Below are positions 53,967-64,000 of a stretch of 64,000 nt of DNA, piece by piece (position 1 is the stretch's first letter; every line of letters starts with the position of its first letter). The notes below the pieces were generated by a model, which ran no database searches, was not told where the DNA came from, and worked only from the letters and a program-made list of their open reading frames with translations. This DNA is from Acinetobacter sp. MB5 (GTDB lineage: Bacteria > Pseudomonadota > Gammaproteobacteria > Pseudomonadales > Moraxellaceae). Where the stretch lies: the NCBI RefSeq assembly GCF_003261585.1, contig NZ_POVU01000002.1:62001-126000 (forward strand), read 5' to 3'. Both the position numbers and the translations under genes were made by a program.

Positions 53967-56612
53967 TTATTGCACTGATTTTTTAGCTAATGCTTTTAAT
54001 TCATACAGTTGCTCAAGCGCCTGACGTGGCGTCAGATCATCAACATCGAGCTTTTGCAGGTAGTCTAATGCAGGTGAAGCCACCTCAACTTCAACCGTTT
54101 TTTCGACAATTTCAATCTCGGGTTCAATCTGCATAAACAGGTCATTTTGAACAGAAGCCTGCAAGTGCTGCTGTTGCTGTTTTTCCAAAATCTTCAGACG
54201 TTTTTGCGCATCCTTGATTACCCCGACTGGAATTCCTGCAAGTTTTGCCACTTGTAAACCATGACTCTGACTGGCTGGGCCCTGCTGTACTTTATGTAGC
54301 AAAATAAGCTGACCATTCAGTTCTTTTGCCGTGACATGATAGTTGTCAATCCCTGCTTCTTGAGCTAGTTCGGTCAGTTCAAAATAATGCGTGGCAAATA
54401 GGCACAGACATTTCACACGCTTGGTCAAATCAAGTACACACGCCCATGCCAGCGACAAACCATCATAGGTACTGGTTCCACGCCCAACTTCATCCATAAG
54501 CACCAAGGACTGATTGGTCGCATGATGTAGAATTTGCGAAGTTTCAGTCATTTCAACCATAAAGGTCGATTTACCTGTCGACAGGTCATCCGCAGAGCCA
54601 ATACGGGTAAAGATACGGTCAATCGGCCCAAGTTGTGCAGCCTGCGCAGGCACAAAACTACCGCAATATGCGAGCAGGCTAATCAGGGCTGTCTGACGCA
54701 TAAAGGTCGACTTACCACCCATGTTTGGCCCTGTAATAATTGCCATACGATGCTGTACATCCAAGAACGTATCGTTAGGTGTATATGGTGCTTTATTGAG
54801 CGCTTCTACCACAGGATGGCGACCTGCGCTAATCTTAATGCCAATTTCAGGACTAAAGCTTGGACGTGCCCATGTATATAAACGCGCTTGCTCGGCAAAG
54901 TTACTCAAGACATCGACTTGTGCAATGGCTGCACTCATCATCTGCAAATTGGCAATGTTTTGACGTAAAGTTTCCAGTAAAGCTTCAAACAGCATTTTTT
55001 CACGCGCCAAGGCACGTGATTCACTTGATAAGACCTTATCTTCAAAACCTTTCAGTTCAGGCGTGATATAGCGTTCTGCATTTTTTAAAGTCTGACGGCG
55101 AATATAATCCGCTGGAGCTTGCTCAGCTTGGGCACGCGTCAACTCGATGTAATAACCACTCACACGGTTATAACCAATTTTGAGTGTATTAATCCCTGTA
55201 CGTTCACGTTCTTTAATTTCTAAATCAATCAGGAATTGTCCTGCATGATCACGAATTTGACGAAGTTCATCCAGTTCTGTGTCGTAGCCTTCTGCAATTA
55301 CATTGCCATCACGTAGCAATACAGGTGGATGTTCAACAATCGCCGCCATAAGCTCTTGATGGAGTGCTTTAAAATCACCAAGCTGTTGATCTAACTCAGT
55401 TAAAAGTACTGATTTTTGTGACTGAATCACGGGTTGTAAGGCATGACGTAACAGTGGAATCTGTGCACAGGCATGGCGTAACTGCACCAGATCACGCGGA
55501 CGTGCACTGCCCAGAGCTACACGACTTAATACACGTTCAATATCACCAATTTCTTTCAGCACCAAACGTACAGGCGTTTCATGATAGCCCTGCAACAACT
55601 GCTCAATCGCATCTAAACGCTGATCGAGTAACACCGTATCACGAATGGGTTGCATGAGAGTACGGCTGAGCAAGCGTCCACCCATTGCGGTTTGACAATG
55701 GTTAATCAGTTGAAATAAAGACGTGCCATGTTCAAATAACGGCTCAATAATTTCCAAGTTACGACGCGTCACAGGGTCAAGCGCGATAAAATCACTCGAC
55801 TGTTCCAGTTGAATCGAACGGATATGCGGCAAAGCCGTTTTTTGAGTTTCTTTGGCGTAGTGAATTAATGCTGCCGCAGCCGCTTTCGCTAGGGGTAAAT
55901 GGTCAATCCCGAAACCCGACAAGGTTGCCACTGCAAACTGGTCACACAAGGTTTTTTGGGCATTGTTTAAATTGAAGTCAACATTTGGACGTTTGGTTAC
56001 TGGGCAATCGAGTTGTTTTTTGATGACTTCCAAAATGTTTTGATCAACCAGATCTTCATCAATCACGATTTCACTTGGCATTAAACGCGCCAAATCAATC
56101 GGTAACTGTTCAGCCGTGTAGGTTTGTTGTTGAACTTTAAAAATACTGGCACTTAAATCCAGTAAAGCAATCCCGATCTGATTTTGCTGAATGCATAATG
56201 CAACCAGATTTGAAGACTGATAGCTGCCAAGTAAGGCATCATCCGTCAAGGTACCAGGCGTTAGAATACGAACCACTTTACGTTCAACAGGCCCTTTACC
56301 TGTCACCTCACCGACCTGTTCACAGATCGCAACCGTTTCACCTGCCTTGACCAAACGAGCCAAGTAACCTTCAGCCGCATGATATGGCACACCTGCCATT
56401 GGAATCGGCTCACCATTGGTTTTGCCACGATGAGTTAAGGTAATTCCAAGTAATTTTGCAGCTTTACGGGCATCGTTAAAAAATAATTCGTAGAAGTCCC
56501 CCATACGGTAAAACACCAAAGCATGCTGATGCGCCATTTTGACTTTTAGATATTGCTGCATCATTGGGGTATGGGAGGAAAGATCAGCTTCTACAAAGTT
56601 ATGATTTACCAA
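53967..56612 (-). CDS. mutS: DNA mismatch repair ATPase MutS
   Basis: A protein of about 881 residues. MutS binds mismatches and recruits MutL. The N-terminal mismatch-binding motif is in [13 protein letters not shown] (Phe-x-Glu in FYE), followed by connector, clamp and lever domains, and the ATPase with [29 protein letters not shown] and the final [12 protein letters not shown]. The frame has no early ATG; a TTG at 56612 lies six to seven bases after AAAGGAA and gives the start (M)[12 protein letters not shown], so a TTG start is proposed. The next ATG in frame (24 residues in) would remove conserved residues. Confidence 0.95.
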   Translation of the reverse strand: MVNHNFVEADLSSHTPMMQQYLKVKMAHQHALVFYRMGDFYELFFNDARKAAKLLGITLTHRGKTNGEPIPMAGVPYHAAEGYLARLVKAGETVAICEQVGEVTGKGPVERKVVRILTPGTLTDDALLGSYQSSNLVALCIQQNQIGIALLDLSASIFKVQQQTYTAEQLPIDLARLMPSEIVIDEDLVDQNILEVIKKQLDCPVTKRPNVDFNLNNAQKTLCDQFAVATLSGFGIDHLPLAKAAAAALIHYAKETQKTALPHIRSIQLEQSSDFIALDPVTRRNLEIIEPLFEHGTSLFQLINHCQTAMGGRLLSRTLMQPIRDTVLLDQRLDAIEQLLQGYHETPVRLVLKEIGDIERVLSRVALGSARPRDLVQLRHACAQIPLLRHALQPVIQSQKSVLLTELDQQLGDFKALHQELMAAIVEHPPVLLRDGNVIAEGYDTELDELRQIRDHAGQFLIDLEIKERERTGINTLKIGYNRVSGYYIELTRAQAEQAPADYIRRQTLKNAERYITPELKGFEDKVLSSESRALAREKMLFEALLETLRQNIANLQMMSAAIAQVDVLSNFAEQARLYTWARPSFSPEIGIKISAGRHPVVEALNKAPYTPNDTFLDVQHRMAIITGPNMGGKSTFMRQTALISLLAYCGSFVPAQAAQLGPIDRIFTRIGSADDLSTGKSTFMVEMTETSQILHHATNQSLVLMDEVGRGTSTYDGLSLAWACVLDLTKRVKCLCLFATHYFELTELAQEAGIDNYHVTAKELNGQLILLHKVQQGPASQSHGLQVAKLAGIPVGVIKDAQKRLKILEKQQQQHLQASVQNDLFMQIEPEIEIVEKTVEVEVASPALDYLQKLDVDDLTPRQALEQLYELKALAKKSVQ

Positions 56613-57066
56613 AACAAATTCCTTTAAAAACAATCAAAAACATCATTAAACTTTTTTCGTATTTGCACTTTATATCCGTCAATCTCAAAAATAAAGACAG
56701 CAAAATAAGTTTGTTGATTTAACATTCAATTTTCTAAGACCGATTCAACTCAACGGCTGAATCTATGACAGGCAGGTACAGGCTTAACCTATCAGAAAAA
56801 ATATTCAGACTGAATTCTAGCAAATAAAGAAACCATCTCCAAAAATACCCTGTCATTTGTATTTCCTATTCTGACTAGAAGCATTGCACCAATCATCAAT
56901 AACAAAACTAAATGGATTTAAATTTGATGATTAAGGAACATAAGCCGTCAGTTTCAGTAAAGTATCCCATTCCAAAGCAACCGATTCTTAGTCAAATACA
57001 CATTTCTTTGAGGAATCCTTTAGCCAAATTGAATGGGAAATTTTATGAATAAAACAGGATCCAATA
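56613..57066. other. Divergent intergenic region mutS/TorF gene
   Basis: About 450 bases. It carries promoters for two divergent genes. A small frame at 57045 is out of frame with the next gene and looks spurious. No terminator or repeat of note was seen. Confidence 0.4.
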
Positions 57067-57744
57067 ATGTACAAAACCATTCTATGTCTCACTTCAACAC
57101 TTTCTGTCGTTCAGTTACATGCAGCCACTGTATCAACTACGCTTGGATTAATCAGTGATTATCGTTCAGCAGGTATCTCTCAAACATCTGGCAATCCCGC
57201 TGTTCAAGGTCATATTGATGTGACATTTGAAAATGGAATTTATGCTAATGCATGGACAAGTCATGTCGATTGGGGTGATGATGCTAAACTTGAGCTGGAC
57301 TACTATCTGGGTTATAGCGCTGCGCTAAGCAAAGATATCGGTTATGATTTCAGTGTAGGCTATGTCAGTTATCCCGATTATTCTCTTGATATCAATTATC
57401 CTCAAGCCATCGCCAAACTCCACTATAAAAATGCTTCCGTGGCATATAGTTATTCCAGTAATTATTCTAATTCTGGCAAAAATGCTGGATATATTTCTCT
57501 GGATTACAGTCAGCCATTACCAAAAAAATTAAGCCTAAATTTGCATGCAGGTCGTAGCATGGGGGCTTACTGGAAAAATATGTATTGTGGTGAATACAAT
57601 GATTACTCTGTCGGATTCGCTGGAAGCTTCCACGGTTTAGACTTGTCTTTGGCATGGATCAGCACAGATATTCACCCCCATACGCATTCAGGCGCTCTTC
57701 AAGATGATAGTACGATCGTGTTTGGTATTTCACATACCTTCTAA
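57067..57744 (+). CDS. TorF-family outer-membrane protein
   Basis: A secreted protein of 225 residues with a signal peptide (ending LHA-A). The opening VSTTLGLISDYRSAGISQTSGNPAVQG and the following GIYANAWTSHVDWGDD match the TorF/Gcw_chp family of small beta barrels, in which the phrase SDYxxxGIS is typical. The end DSTIVFGISHTF is a typical last strand. A role in uptake or envelope is inferred only. An AGGA site precedes the ATG. Confidence 0.85.
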   Translation: MYKTILCLTSTLSVVQLHAATVSTTLGLISDYRSAGISQTSGNPAVQGHIDVTFENGIYANAWTSHVDWGDDAKLELDYYLGYSAALSKDIGYDFSVGYVSYPDYSLDINYPQAIAKLHYKNASVAYSYSSNYSNSGKNAGYISLDYSQPLPKKLSLNLHAGRSMGAYWKNMYCGEYNDYSVGFAGSFHGLDLSLAWISTDIHPHTHSGALQDDSTIVFGISHTF

Positions 57745-57766
57745 GCCTTATTCACTCTCTACTTCA

Positions 57767-57875
57767 CACAAGAAGATTTTTACGAAGAAGCATGATAGCA
57801 CCAATAGTTTTTAGCGTTGTACAGCCCTTAGAGCCATACTGAAAACTAGGTTTTTAGACGAAAAATCTTCTTGTG
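57767..57875. repeat. 15-base inverted repeat enclosing a 109-bp intergenic segment
   Basis: CACAAGAAGATTTTT (57767-57781) is the exact reverse complement of AAAAATCTTCTTGTG (57861-57875), with 79 bases between. The segment encodes nothing. It may be a MITE-like element or a structured transcript end of the TorF gene. Confidence 0.55.
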
Positions 57876-58085
57876 ATTAGCTATATTTGAGTACACAGGG
57901 ACAATCGACATTTCAGTTATAGTAAAGTCTATCGAATCTGATAGTGCTTCTATTTTTAATAAAAAACTGATTCTCTAAATTTTGAAATAGGTCACAAAGA
58001 CATACTAAAATGCCGAAACCTCAGCTTGGATGCCCTGATCTTTTTCGCTAGAATGCCTGCTCCAAAAATAAATCATTTTAAAATA

Positions 58086-59171
58086 ATGAATAAATACAAT
58101 TTTTTAGTGCTTCTATGTTTAAGTTTGATTACGGCTGCTTGTCAAAAAGCTGAACCTGACTCCACAAAAACAGCTACACCTCAAACGACAACTGAAACTC
58201 ATGTCACAGTCCCTAAACCTATTGATCCTGCTAAAAAATGTCAGAGTCTTGACCAGCAGCTCAAGCAATACACCCAACAAGGCATCACTCCTAAACAACT
58301 GATTACATTTAACACTGAGTTAAAAGCATGTGTTGCTCATGTTCCACTGGAGCAACGTTATGCATGGTTAAATGCAACTAGCAAGCTGTATCAAAAATTT
58401 ATTGGACGATATGAATCTAAAGAACTCGATGAATATATTGGACAATTAGAATATGAATCGAGTCTAGACAGCAGAGATGAGTCCATTGCTAAACGTAAGG
58501 AAATGCGGGAAGAATCTATTGCCGAACGTAAAAAGACTGAAACTAAATTAACCAGACATCAACTATTCATTATCCAGAATTTAAAAAAATTATATTTAGA
58601 TATTTACTATTTAGGAGAAGGTGAATTTACACTTACTCAGCACCCTCGCTATGATGAGGATATGTTTACAGCACATTTACCAGAAGCAGATCAAGTTTAC
58701 CTCAAAAAAAATTCAAGCGAATATTATGGAGCAAATTTCGATCTAGATGCTGGCTTATCAATCAGTTTTAAAGATTTAGCAAAACGCTTATTATTTTGGG
58801 AAAAATATCAAGTTCAATTCTCCGATAGCCACTTCCATAAGCAGGTAGTGAATAAAATTAAAGAATATCGCCACTTTTTATTGCTTGGTCTAGAAAATAC
58901 GCCTGTTATTATGGGTGATTACAAATCTGAGCTTGCAGATCCCGAAGCAATCAAAGCCATTACTCAAGTCAGTCAGGCAAACTCAACGTCTAGCCCCATT
59001 GCACAACAAGTCTTAGATCTGATTCAACAAGAAACTGAAGCATGGCGTCAACTCCATACGGTAGAGAATATATCTGAAGAAAAGCTAAGTGAGCAAGAGC
59101 ATGAGTTTGTAATACAAGTCAACAATAAAATGATTGCTCTAGTTGATCAAGCCGACGCCTCAACCAAATAA
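58086..59171 (+). CDS. Lipoprotein of unknown function
   Basis: A protein of 361 residues. The ATG at 58086 starts a lipoprotein signal ending at LITAAC. After a Thr-rich linker the mature part is helical and charged (a segment repeats SIAKRKEMREESIAERKKTE), without a family I recognise. It ends LVDQADASTK. A longer frame upstream would add a non-signal tail. It is convergent with the LuxR-type gene. Confidence 0.75.
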   Translation: MNKYNFLVLLCLSLITAACQKAEPDSTKTATPQTTTETHVTVPKPIDPAKKCQSLDQQLKQYTQQGITPKQLITFNTELKACVAHVPLEQRYAWLNATSKLYQKFIGRYESKELDEYIGQLEYESSLDSRDESIAKRKEMREESIAERKKTETKLTRHQLFIIQNLKKLYLDIYYLGEGEFTLTQHPRYDEDMFTAHLPEADQVYLKKNSSEYYGANFDLDAGLSISFKDLAKRLLFWEKYQVQFSDSHFHKQVVNKIKEYRHFLLLGLENTPVIMGDYKSELADPEAIKAITQVSQANSTSSPIAQQVLDLIQQETEAWRQLHTVENISEEKLSEQEHEFVIQVNNKMIALVDQADASTK

Positions 59172-59186
59172 ATAATACAACCTACG

Positions 59187-59206
59187 AACTGGCGCTTTTC
59201 CAGTTT
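59187..59206. terminator. Weak hairpin between convergent genes
   Basis: AACTGG and CCAGTT form a six-base stem after the lipoprotein gene. The stem is short and lacks a good T-run. Confidence 0.3.
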
Positions 59207-59215
59207 GTCATGTCG

Positions 59216-59878
59216 TTAAATCAATGACATTGAAGAAAAGCGCATTACTTTAGAAAGCAGTTCTTGTTTACTGCCTACGTCCGCTTTTTGAAAGATGTGA
59301 CGCACATGAGTTTTAACGGTAGCCAGACTGGAAAAAATGGTATTGGCAATTTTGAGGTTATCAAAACCCTGACAAATATATTTTAAAATTTCCAGTTCCT
59401 TACGCGTCAAGCCAAAGGTTTCCTGAATGACCTGATATGGAATTGCCTGATAAGAAAATAAATGATTGGAAAATGCATACAAACTTTCAATCATGGCAAA
59501 GTCTTGGGTTGAGAAATCACGCTGTTCACGAATCAGACTGACTCCACGCACAGGACGCTGCTGATCCAGATAAATCAGTTCGATATGATCCTGAATCTGC
59601 CATTTATGCATAAACTGGGCATACTCAGCATTAATTTTTCGGGTTTTTAACGCACAACAATGTAATTTGTTTTCAACCAAGACCTGAAAATGCACAGGGT
59701 CACAATACTGTTTTTCTGAGACATATTCATCGAGTGAAATCTGTTTTACACCTTGATGATAAAAGTTCTCTGCCTGCTCGCCGCTAATATCATAAGAAAT
59801 AAAACCATCAATCGGCATGACATGTTGTACCGCTTGAATAAAATGATCTGTAAAACCAATCCAGTTGATTTGATTCAT
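59216..59878 (-). CDS. LuxR-family transcriptional regulator
   Basis: A protein of 220 residues. The C-terminal helix-turn-helix is typical of LuxR/FixJ (FGLTRKELEILKYICQGFDN, then LATVKTHVRHIFQKADVGSKQELL). The N-terminal 150 residues contain a DP-motif-like YCDPVHF as in autoinducer domains, but no clear acyl-homoserine-lactone pocket is evident and no luxI gene is seen. The aldehyde dehydrogenase gene lies 66 bases upstream on the same strand, so they may be co-transcribed. The ligand is unknown. Confidence 0.8.
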   Translation of the reverse strand: MNQINWIGFTDHFIQAVQHVMPIDGFISYDISGEQAENFYHQGVKQISLDEYVSEKQYCDPVHFQVLVENKLHCCALKTRKINAEYAQFMHKWQIQDHIELIYLDQQRPVRGVSLIREQRDFSTQDFAMIESLYAFSNHLFSYQAIPYQVIQETFGLTRKELEILKYICQGFDNLKIANTIFSSLATVKTHVRHIFQKADVGSKQELLSKVMRFSSMSLI

Positions 59879-59944
59879 ATCCTGTTCCCTCCTAGAACTG
59901 ACAGCATGTCTATCATGCTGCCAGATAATACTCCACGACTGCGT

Positions 59945-61354
59945 TTAAGCTTGTGTCACATGTACCGATTGTTTATGGGTAAATTGCAATAAGCCATCTA
60001 GACCAAATGAGAAACCTAAACCTGAAAGTTTCCAACCACCAAATGCTGCCGATGGAGACAAGTCACCATGACTGTTGACCCAGACCGTGCCTGTTTCCAG
60101 TGCTTCAGCAATGGCTTGTGCCTTGTCCAAGTCCTGCGTCCAGACTGAACCACCTAGACCGTATTCGCCTTGGTTGGCTTTTGCCACGACTGCATCAACA
60201 TCACTAAATTTAACAATTGGCAGTACAGGGCCAAACTGCTCTTCATCAAGCAAAGCAATACCATCTTTTACGTTGGCAACCAATGTTGGTGCAATAAAAT
60301 AGCCCTGTTCAGGATGTGTCACGCGCTGATTGAGAATTTGTCCACCATTGGCAATGGCATCATCCAAAATGTTTTTGACTTTTTGATACTGAACGCGGTT
60401 TTGCACTGGGCCAAAAGTGGTATTGGCATTGAGTCCATCTCCCACCACTTGCTGATCGGCAATTTCCACCAGTTTTTCAGTTAAGGCATCGTAAACTTTT
60501 TCATGCACATACAAACGCTTTAAGCAAGCACAAGTCTGACCCGCATTTAAAAATGCTGACTGGAAAATTTTTCCTGCAACAGCATCGACATCCACATCAT
60601 CAAGCACAATTCCGACATCATTGCCCCCAAGTTCAAGCACCACACTTTTTAACGATGCAATCGAACCTTGTAAAATGTGCTGACCTGTACGGGTTGAACC
60701 TGTAAACACCACTTTATCGACTTGAGGATGTTCACTGAGGGTTTTCCCCACTTCGCCAGTCCCCAGCACCAAATTACATACACCTTTTGGAACGACTTGA
60801 TTAATAATTTCCACCAAACGAATAGTGCTTAATGGGGTAAATTCTGAGGGTTTATTCACCACACAGTTTTTGGTTTTCAGGGCAGGAATAATGTGCCATA
60901 CCGCAATCATAAATGGCCAGTTCCACGGCGTAATGGAAGCCACCACACCCAATGGTCGGTTATAAACATTCACCTGTTTGCCTGTTGGCTCAACATAATG
61001 TTCAACAGGAATTTCAAGTTGGGCAATGTGTTGAATCCACAATACACTCAAGTCCACTTCGAGTTGAGCCAAAAACAGTGGTTTACCCTGTTCTTGGGTA
61101 ATGAGCTCAGCAAGGCTGGCTTTTTCTGCCTGAATTTTGTCGGCAATTTGCAATAAAAGCTGTTGAATGTGCTGATCATCGGTCTTTTTCCAGCTTTTAA
61201 ATGCCTGACGTGCCGCAGCGATTGCCAAGTTGACTTGCTCAACAGTTGCTGAAGCCACTTCTGCCAAGACTTGCTCGTTGGCAGGGTTAAGAACTGCAAC
61301 TTGTTCACCCTGACCTGTTACCTGTGCACCATCAATAATTAAACTGGTGTTCAT
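59945..61354 (-). CDS. NAD(P)-dependent aldehyde dehydrogenase
   Basis: A protein of 469 residues of the ALDH superfamily. The catalytic glutamate is in VVLELGGNDVGIVL, and the cysteine in NAGQTCACLKRLY. The nucleotide region has TPWNWPFMIAVW, FTGSTRTGQHI and NKPSEFTPLS. The substrate is not evident; gene company (permease, LuxR and AraC regulators) suggests amine or amino-acid catabolism. A purine-rich AAAGGA lies about ten bases before the ATG. Confidence 0.9.
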   Translation of the reverse strand: MNTSLIIDGAQVTGQGEQVAVLNPANEQVLAEVASATVEQVNLAIAAARQAFKSWKKTDDQHIQQLLLQIADKIQAEKASLAELITQEQGKPLFLAQLEVDLSVLWIQHIAQLEIPVEHYVEPTGKQVNVYNRPLGVVASITPWNWPFMIAVWHIIPALKTKNCVVNKPSEFTPLSTIRLVEIINQVVPKGVCNLVLGTGEVGKTLSEHPQVDKVVFTGSTRTGQHILQGSIASLKSVVLELGGNDVGIVLDDVDVDAVAGKIFQSAFLNAGQTCACLKRLYVHEKVYDALTEKLVEIADQQVVGDGLNANTTFGPVQNRVQYQKVKNILDDAIANGGQILNQRVTHPEQGYFIAPTLVANVKDGIALLDEEQFGPVLPIVKFSDVDAVVAKANQGEYGLGGSVWTQDLDKAQAIAEALETGTVWVNSHGDLSPSAAFGGWKLSGLGFSFGLDGLLQFTHKQSVHVTQA

Positions 61355-61643
61355 AACTTCACATTCCTTTTACTAAGATCAGTCCCCTGACCGAGAGTTG
61401 TTGAGCAACCTGTTCCACGGTTACATCAAGCTATTGCATTGAAAGAAAAAATCTTTAGATCAACCGATCTGTGTCTTGGTTGATTGTTCTTGTCAAAACG
61501 AGACATCTTTTTCATCAAACCTAATTTTAAATTAATATAAAATCGTAATTTTGTAAATATATTAACTAAAATCAAATTTCCACACTTAATCCAAGTTAAT
61601 ATATTAATTATTTAACTTTTCACACATATTTAAAAGACTCAAA

Positions 61644-62993
61644 TTAACATTCAGATTTTAAATCTAGTGCCAATTCAACTCGCCCTTTACGCTGTAAATA
61701 CAATCCATAAGCCACGCCTAGTGCTGTCCAAATTACCCCTAAAATCAAGGCGTCATGCTGCATATTGGCAAATACTGCCAGTACAATCACAATACCAAGT
61801 ACAGGCACACAAACATGTGGTAGGAAACGGCGCTGAGGATTGCGCAATCCCAAATGCACCAATACAGAAACATGCAGCAATAAAAAGCCTGCTAATGCGC
61901 CAAAGTTCACAAACAGTGCCAAGGTATCGACATGGTCTTTCATCACCAGTGCCACGGTTAAAGAAAATAAGGTAGAAATAATCATGGCAACATGCGGAAT
62001 CTGCGTGCGTGGATGAATCTTGGCAAGCACTTCAGGCAGTTGTTGATTTCGCCCCATTGCGAACAATACCCGCGCTACACCGACTTGCATCGGCAAGGCA
62101 TTGGTAAAACTCACAAAAATTGTGGTCAACCATGCAAAAACCAGTGCTGCCCAAGTTCCAATTTGCTGAGTGAGAATTTCATAGATCGCTGCGGCAGGGT
62201 CATGAATGTGTAAACCTGCTGCCAGATTCCCCACAAACCAAGTGGAGACAATAAAGATCGTGGCGCTAATCAACAGCACCAACATAATCGCCTGCCCGAC
62301 CAGTTTACGACTATCACCTTTCACCTCTTCTGACAGCGTGGTAATCGCATCGAATCCCAAGAAGGCAATAATGCAAATTGAGGTTGCTGCAAAAACTTTT
62401 TTCAGGTCAAAAGTGTCTGCCTGATAAATCGGGGCAAGGCTCAAACCGCCTGTCCCTTTGCCATGATGCAAAGCGATGTAAGCGAATACCAGTACACCCA
62501 CAATAATCACAAACTGGACTGCAACACTGGTCAGACTGACTTTGGTCGATACTTTGACCCCACGCCAATTCACAAAAAAGGCAAATGCCACTAGCAATAA
62601 AATCCATACAGCGCGACTAATCGATGGCATTAAGGTTTGCATACCAATTGACATTAAAATGAATACCAATGCAGGAATCAGTAGATAATCCAGTAAAATC
62701 AGCCAGCCCGCCAAGAAACCAGCAAAGGGACCAAGTGCCATTTTGGCGTAAGCATAGACTGAGCCTGCCTGCGGCTGTTCACCAGCCATCATGGCGTAAC
62801 TTTTAGCGGTAAAATAAATGCAGATCGCACCCAAAATATACGCAAGGGTAATTAAACCACCCGAGGCGTCCCAGACAAAACCGAAGGTCGTCAATGCTGC
62901 GATCAGTGACAAATAGGCTAAGCCATATGCCACCAAATCGATTAAACCCAATGAGCGTTTCAGCCCTGATGCTGACTCATGCACTTGTGCCAT
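61644..62993 (-). CDS. APC-family amino-acid/amine permease
   Basis: An inner-membrane protein of 449 residues with about 12 hydrophobic helices. The opening SLGLIDLVAYGLAYLSLIAALTTFG and the segment AATSICIIAFLGFDAITTLSEEVKG mark the APC family. It lies 289 bases upstream of the aldehyde dehydrogenase gene on the same strand. Uptake of an amine or amino acid whose aldehyde is oxidised next is a reasonable but unproven link. A GGAGAG site precedes the ATG. Confidence 0.85.
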   Translation of the reverse strand: MAQVHESASGLKRSLGLIDLVAYGLAYLSLIAALTTFGFVWDASGGLITLAYILGAICIYFTAKSYAMMAGEQPQAGSVYAYAKMALGPFAGFLAGWLILLDYLLIPALVFILMSIGMQTLMPSISRAVWILLLVAFAFFVNWRGVKVSTKVSLTSVAVQFVIIVGVLVFAYIALHHGKGTGGLSLAPIYQADTFDLKKVFAATSICIIAFLGFDAITTLSEEVKGDSRKLVGQAIMLVLLISATIFIVSTWFVGNLAAGLHIHDPAAAIYEILTQQIGTWAALVFAWLTTIFVSFTNALPMQVGVARVLFAMGRNQQLPEVLAKIHPRTQIPHVAMIISTLFSLTVALVMKDHVDTLALFVNFGALAGFLLLHVSVLVHLGLRNPQRRFLPHVCVPVLGIVIVLAVFANMQHDALILGVIWTALGVAYGLYLQRKGRVELALDLKSEC

Positions 62994-63563
62994 CCACTAC
63001 TCTCCATATTTTTTGATGCGCTGTGCTGTGACAGCTCAAAATCCTGTGCGCTTAACCCGATACACCAGCATCAAGTTTTTACACCCCTTCCATTCGTCGC
63101 TAGACTTTAGCTTTATGTGCATTAACCAATGGCAAGTAAATTGCTAAGATACGGCTCAAATTTAAGTGCTGTGGAATCTCAACAATCACTTATAGGGTCA
63201 ATAAAGCTAAATTCAGGGTGTGAATTTATTATTGACAGAACGGATTTGGAAAATCTTGTAAAAAAACGACATGGATTCAGAAATGCAAAAACACAAGGAT
63301 TGTGCTAAACATCAATACTTACCCCCTACTGGGCTTAGTCAATTAAAAATCCTCATAATCAATACCTTTAAGCAGATGAAACAAGCTGAAGGCCTATTGC
63401 GAGTACATATACACCTGTGTACTCAGATTCAATTCCACTCTGTAAGTCATAAACTATTCATACTTCATGATAGACATCTTGTCTCTTTGCCTTGCAACGC
63501 CTGAGCTGATCGCTTTGGCACTATCTTTGCTTTAACTCCCGCTACTTGGCTGATGGTGAATGG
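62994..63563. other. Intergenic region between permease and AraC-type gene
   Basis: About 570 bases. The two genes are divergent, so the interval must hold both promoters. A plus-strand frame at 63271-63504 is not supported by a family or ribosome site. No repeat or terminator was recognised. Confidence 0.4.
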
Positions 63564-64000
63564 ATGATGTCTGTCTTAACCCGCACAATTTTTACTGAAC
63601 AACCCTTTTTTGTGTTCTGTTCGCGTCTGCATCAACAGCGTCGTCAGGTCAATCATCCTTTGATTTCGGACTATTACGACTTGGAACTTGCTGACACACA
63701 AGATCAGGTGATTGCGATTCCAGATGGCTGTGTCGATATTTTATTTGAATGCAATACCAGCCAAAACCATGCATGGATTTGTGGGACAACCTTAAGCGCC
63801 AAGACCGTCCAGTTACATGCAGGGGTGCATTATTTCGGGGTACGTTTTCACCCAGGCGTAATTCCACAGTTTCAACAACTTGCAGCACATGAGTTGCTTG
63901 ATCAAGAATACAAACTACTGGATATTCTTCCTCAAGCCGAAGGTCTAATCGAGCAGATTCTAGAACATACCCAGTTTGAACAACGCATTCGTTGCTTTGA
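63564..64000 (+). CDS. AraC-type regulator, N-terminal part (cut by the right edge)
   Basis: A frame of at least 145 codons open to the right edge. The text QVIAIPDGCVDILFECNTSQ and VHYFGVRFHPGVIPQF is typical of the N-terminal domain of one AraC-regulator group (DUF6597 type). The helix-turn-helix is outside the window. Two ATGs in a row (63564, 63567) are possible starts. It is divergent from the permease gene and probably controls the permease/aldehyde dehydrogenase unit. Confidence 0.75.
   Translation, partial: MMSVLTRTIFTEQPFFVFCSRLHQQRRQVNHPLISDYYDLELADTQDQVIAIPDGCVDILFECNTSQNHAWICGTTLSAKTVQLHAGVHYFGVRFHPGVIPQFQQLAAHELLDQEYKLLDILPQAEGLIEQILEHTQFEQRIRCF

Noticed and set aside
59216..59878. 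Quorum-sensing LuxR/LuxI pair
   Set aside because: No luxI-type synthase is seen in the window, and the autoinducer residues are not clearly present.
63271..63504. 77-codon frame before the last gene
   Set aside because: No support beyond openness; no ribosome site or recognisable domain.

Overview
The window looks like chromosomal DNA of an Acinetobacter species. The DNA is AT-rich. Coq7, an anthranilate dioxygenase operon (antABC) and an indole-oxidation cluster in the iifA-B-C-D-E order known from Acinetobacter all sit together, and the housekeeping genes (tamA/tamB, moeB, fdxA, mutS) are of gammaproteobacterial type. No rRNA, tRNA, CRISPR array, intact insertion sequence or prophage was recognised.

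Layout. 1-11.3 kb is mostly housekeeping: tamB (cut by the left edge) and tamA for outer-membrane protein translocation, an LplT-like MFS transporter with coq7, a folK-like/folB/ABC1-kinase operon, moeB, a LysE exporter, a zinc metallopeptidase and a SPOR-domain protein. 11.3-12.4 kb is AT-rich and carries unusual palindromes. 12.4-18.2 kb holds two large c-di-GMP signalling proteins, one PAS-PAS-GAF-GGDEF-EAL and one membrane-bound Cache-PAS-GGDEF. 18.4-21.5 kb has a decayed amidohydrolase, a MITE-like palindromic element and a secreted tannase/feruloyl-esterase-family enzyme. 21.6-31.1 kb has a LysR divergon, a TetR-controlled tripartite efflux operon with a recognisable promoter and operator, and an amino-acid permease with a DavA-like amidase. 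31.4-35.1 kb has a rhodanese/AhpD-like pair behind a near-consensus promoter, a small XRE regulator, and a cyanide-insensitive-type bd oxidase (cydA-cydB plus a 35-residue third subunit gene).

After 1.15 kb of gene-free AT-rich DNA, 36.3-38.75 kb encodes two roadblock/LC7 proteins, a Ras-like small GTPase and a 339-residue protein of unknown function. It resembles the conservon and MglA/MglB switches of other phyla, and its output is unknown.

38.8-48.75 kb is a catabolic island. iifA-E (minus strand) should convert indole to anthranilate, and antABC (plus strand) anthranilate to catechol. An AraC/XylS-type regulator lies between them. Both promoters carry a pair of TGCA-N6-GGATA-like boxes repeated every 20 bp, at nearly the same distance from the first start codon, which suggests that the single regulator controls the whole route.

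48.8-64 kb returns to mixed genes: an AraC-type pseudogene, an EamA transporter, a glutamine amidotransferase, a universal stress protein, an O-methyltransferase, an M15-like lipoprotein, fdxA, mutS, a TorF-family outer-membrane protein, a lipoprotein of unknown function, and a LuxR/aldehyde dehydrogenase/permease group next to an AraC-type regulator cut by the right edge. All functional statements are by motif and remembered family resemblance; no database search was possible.
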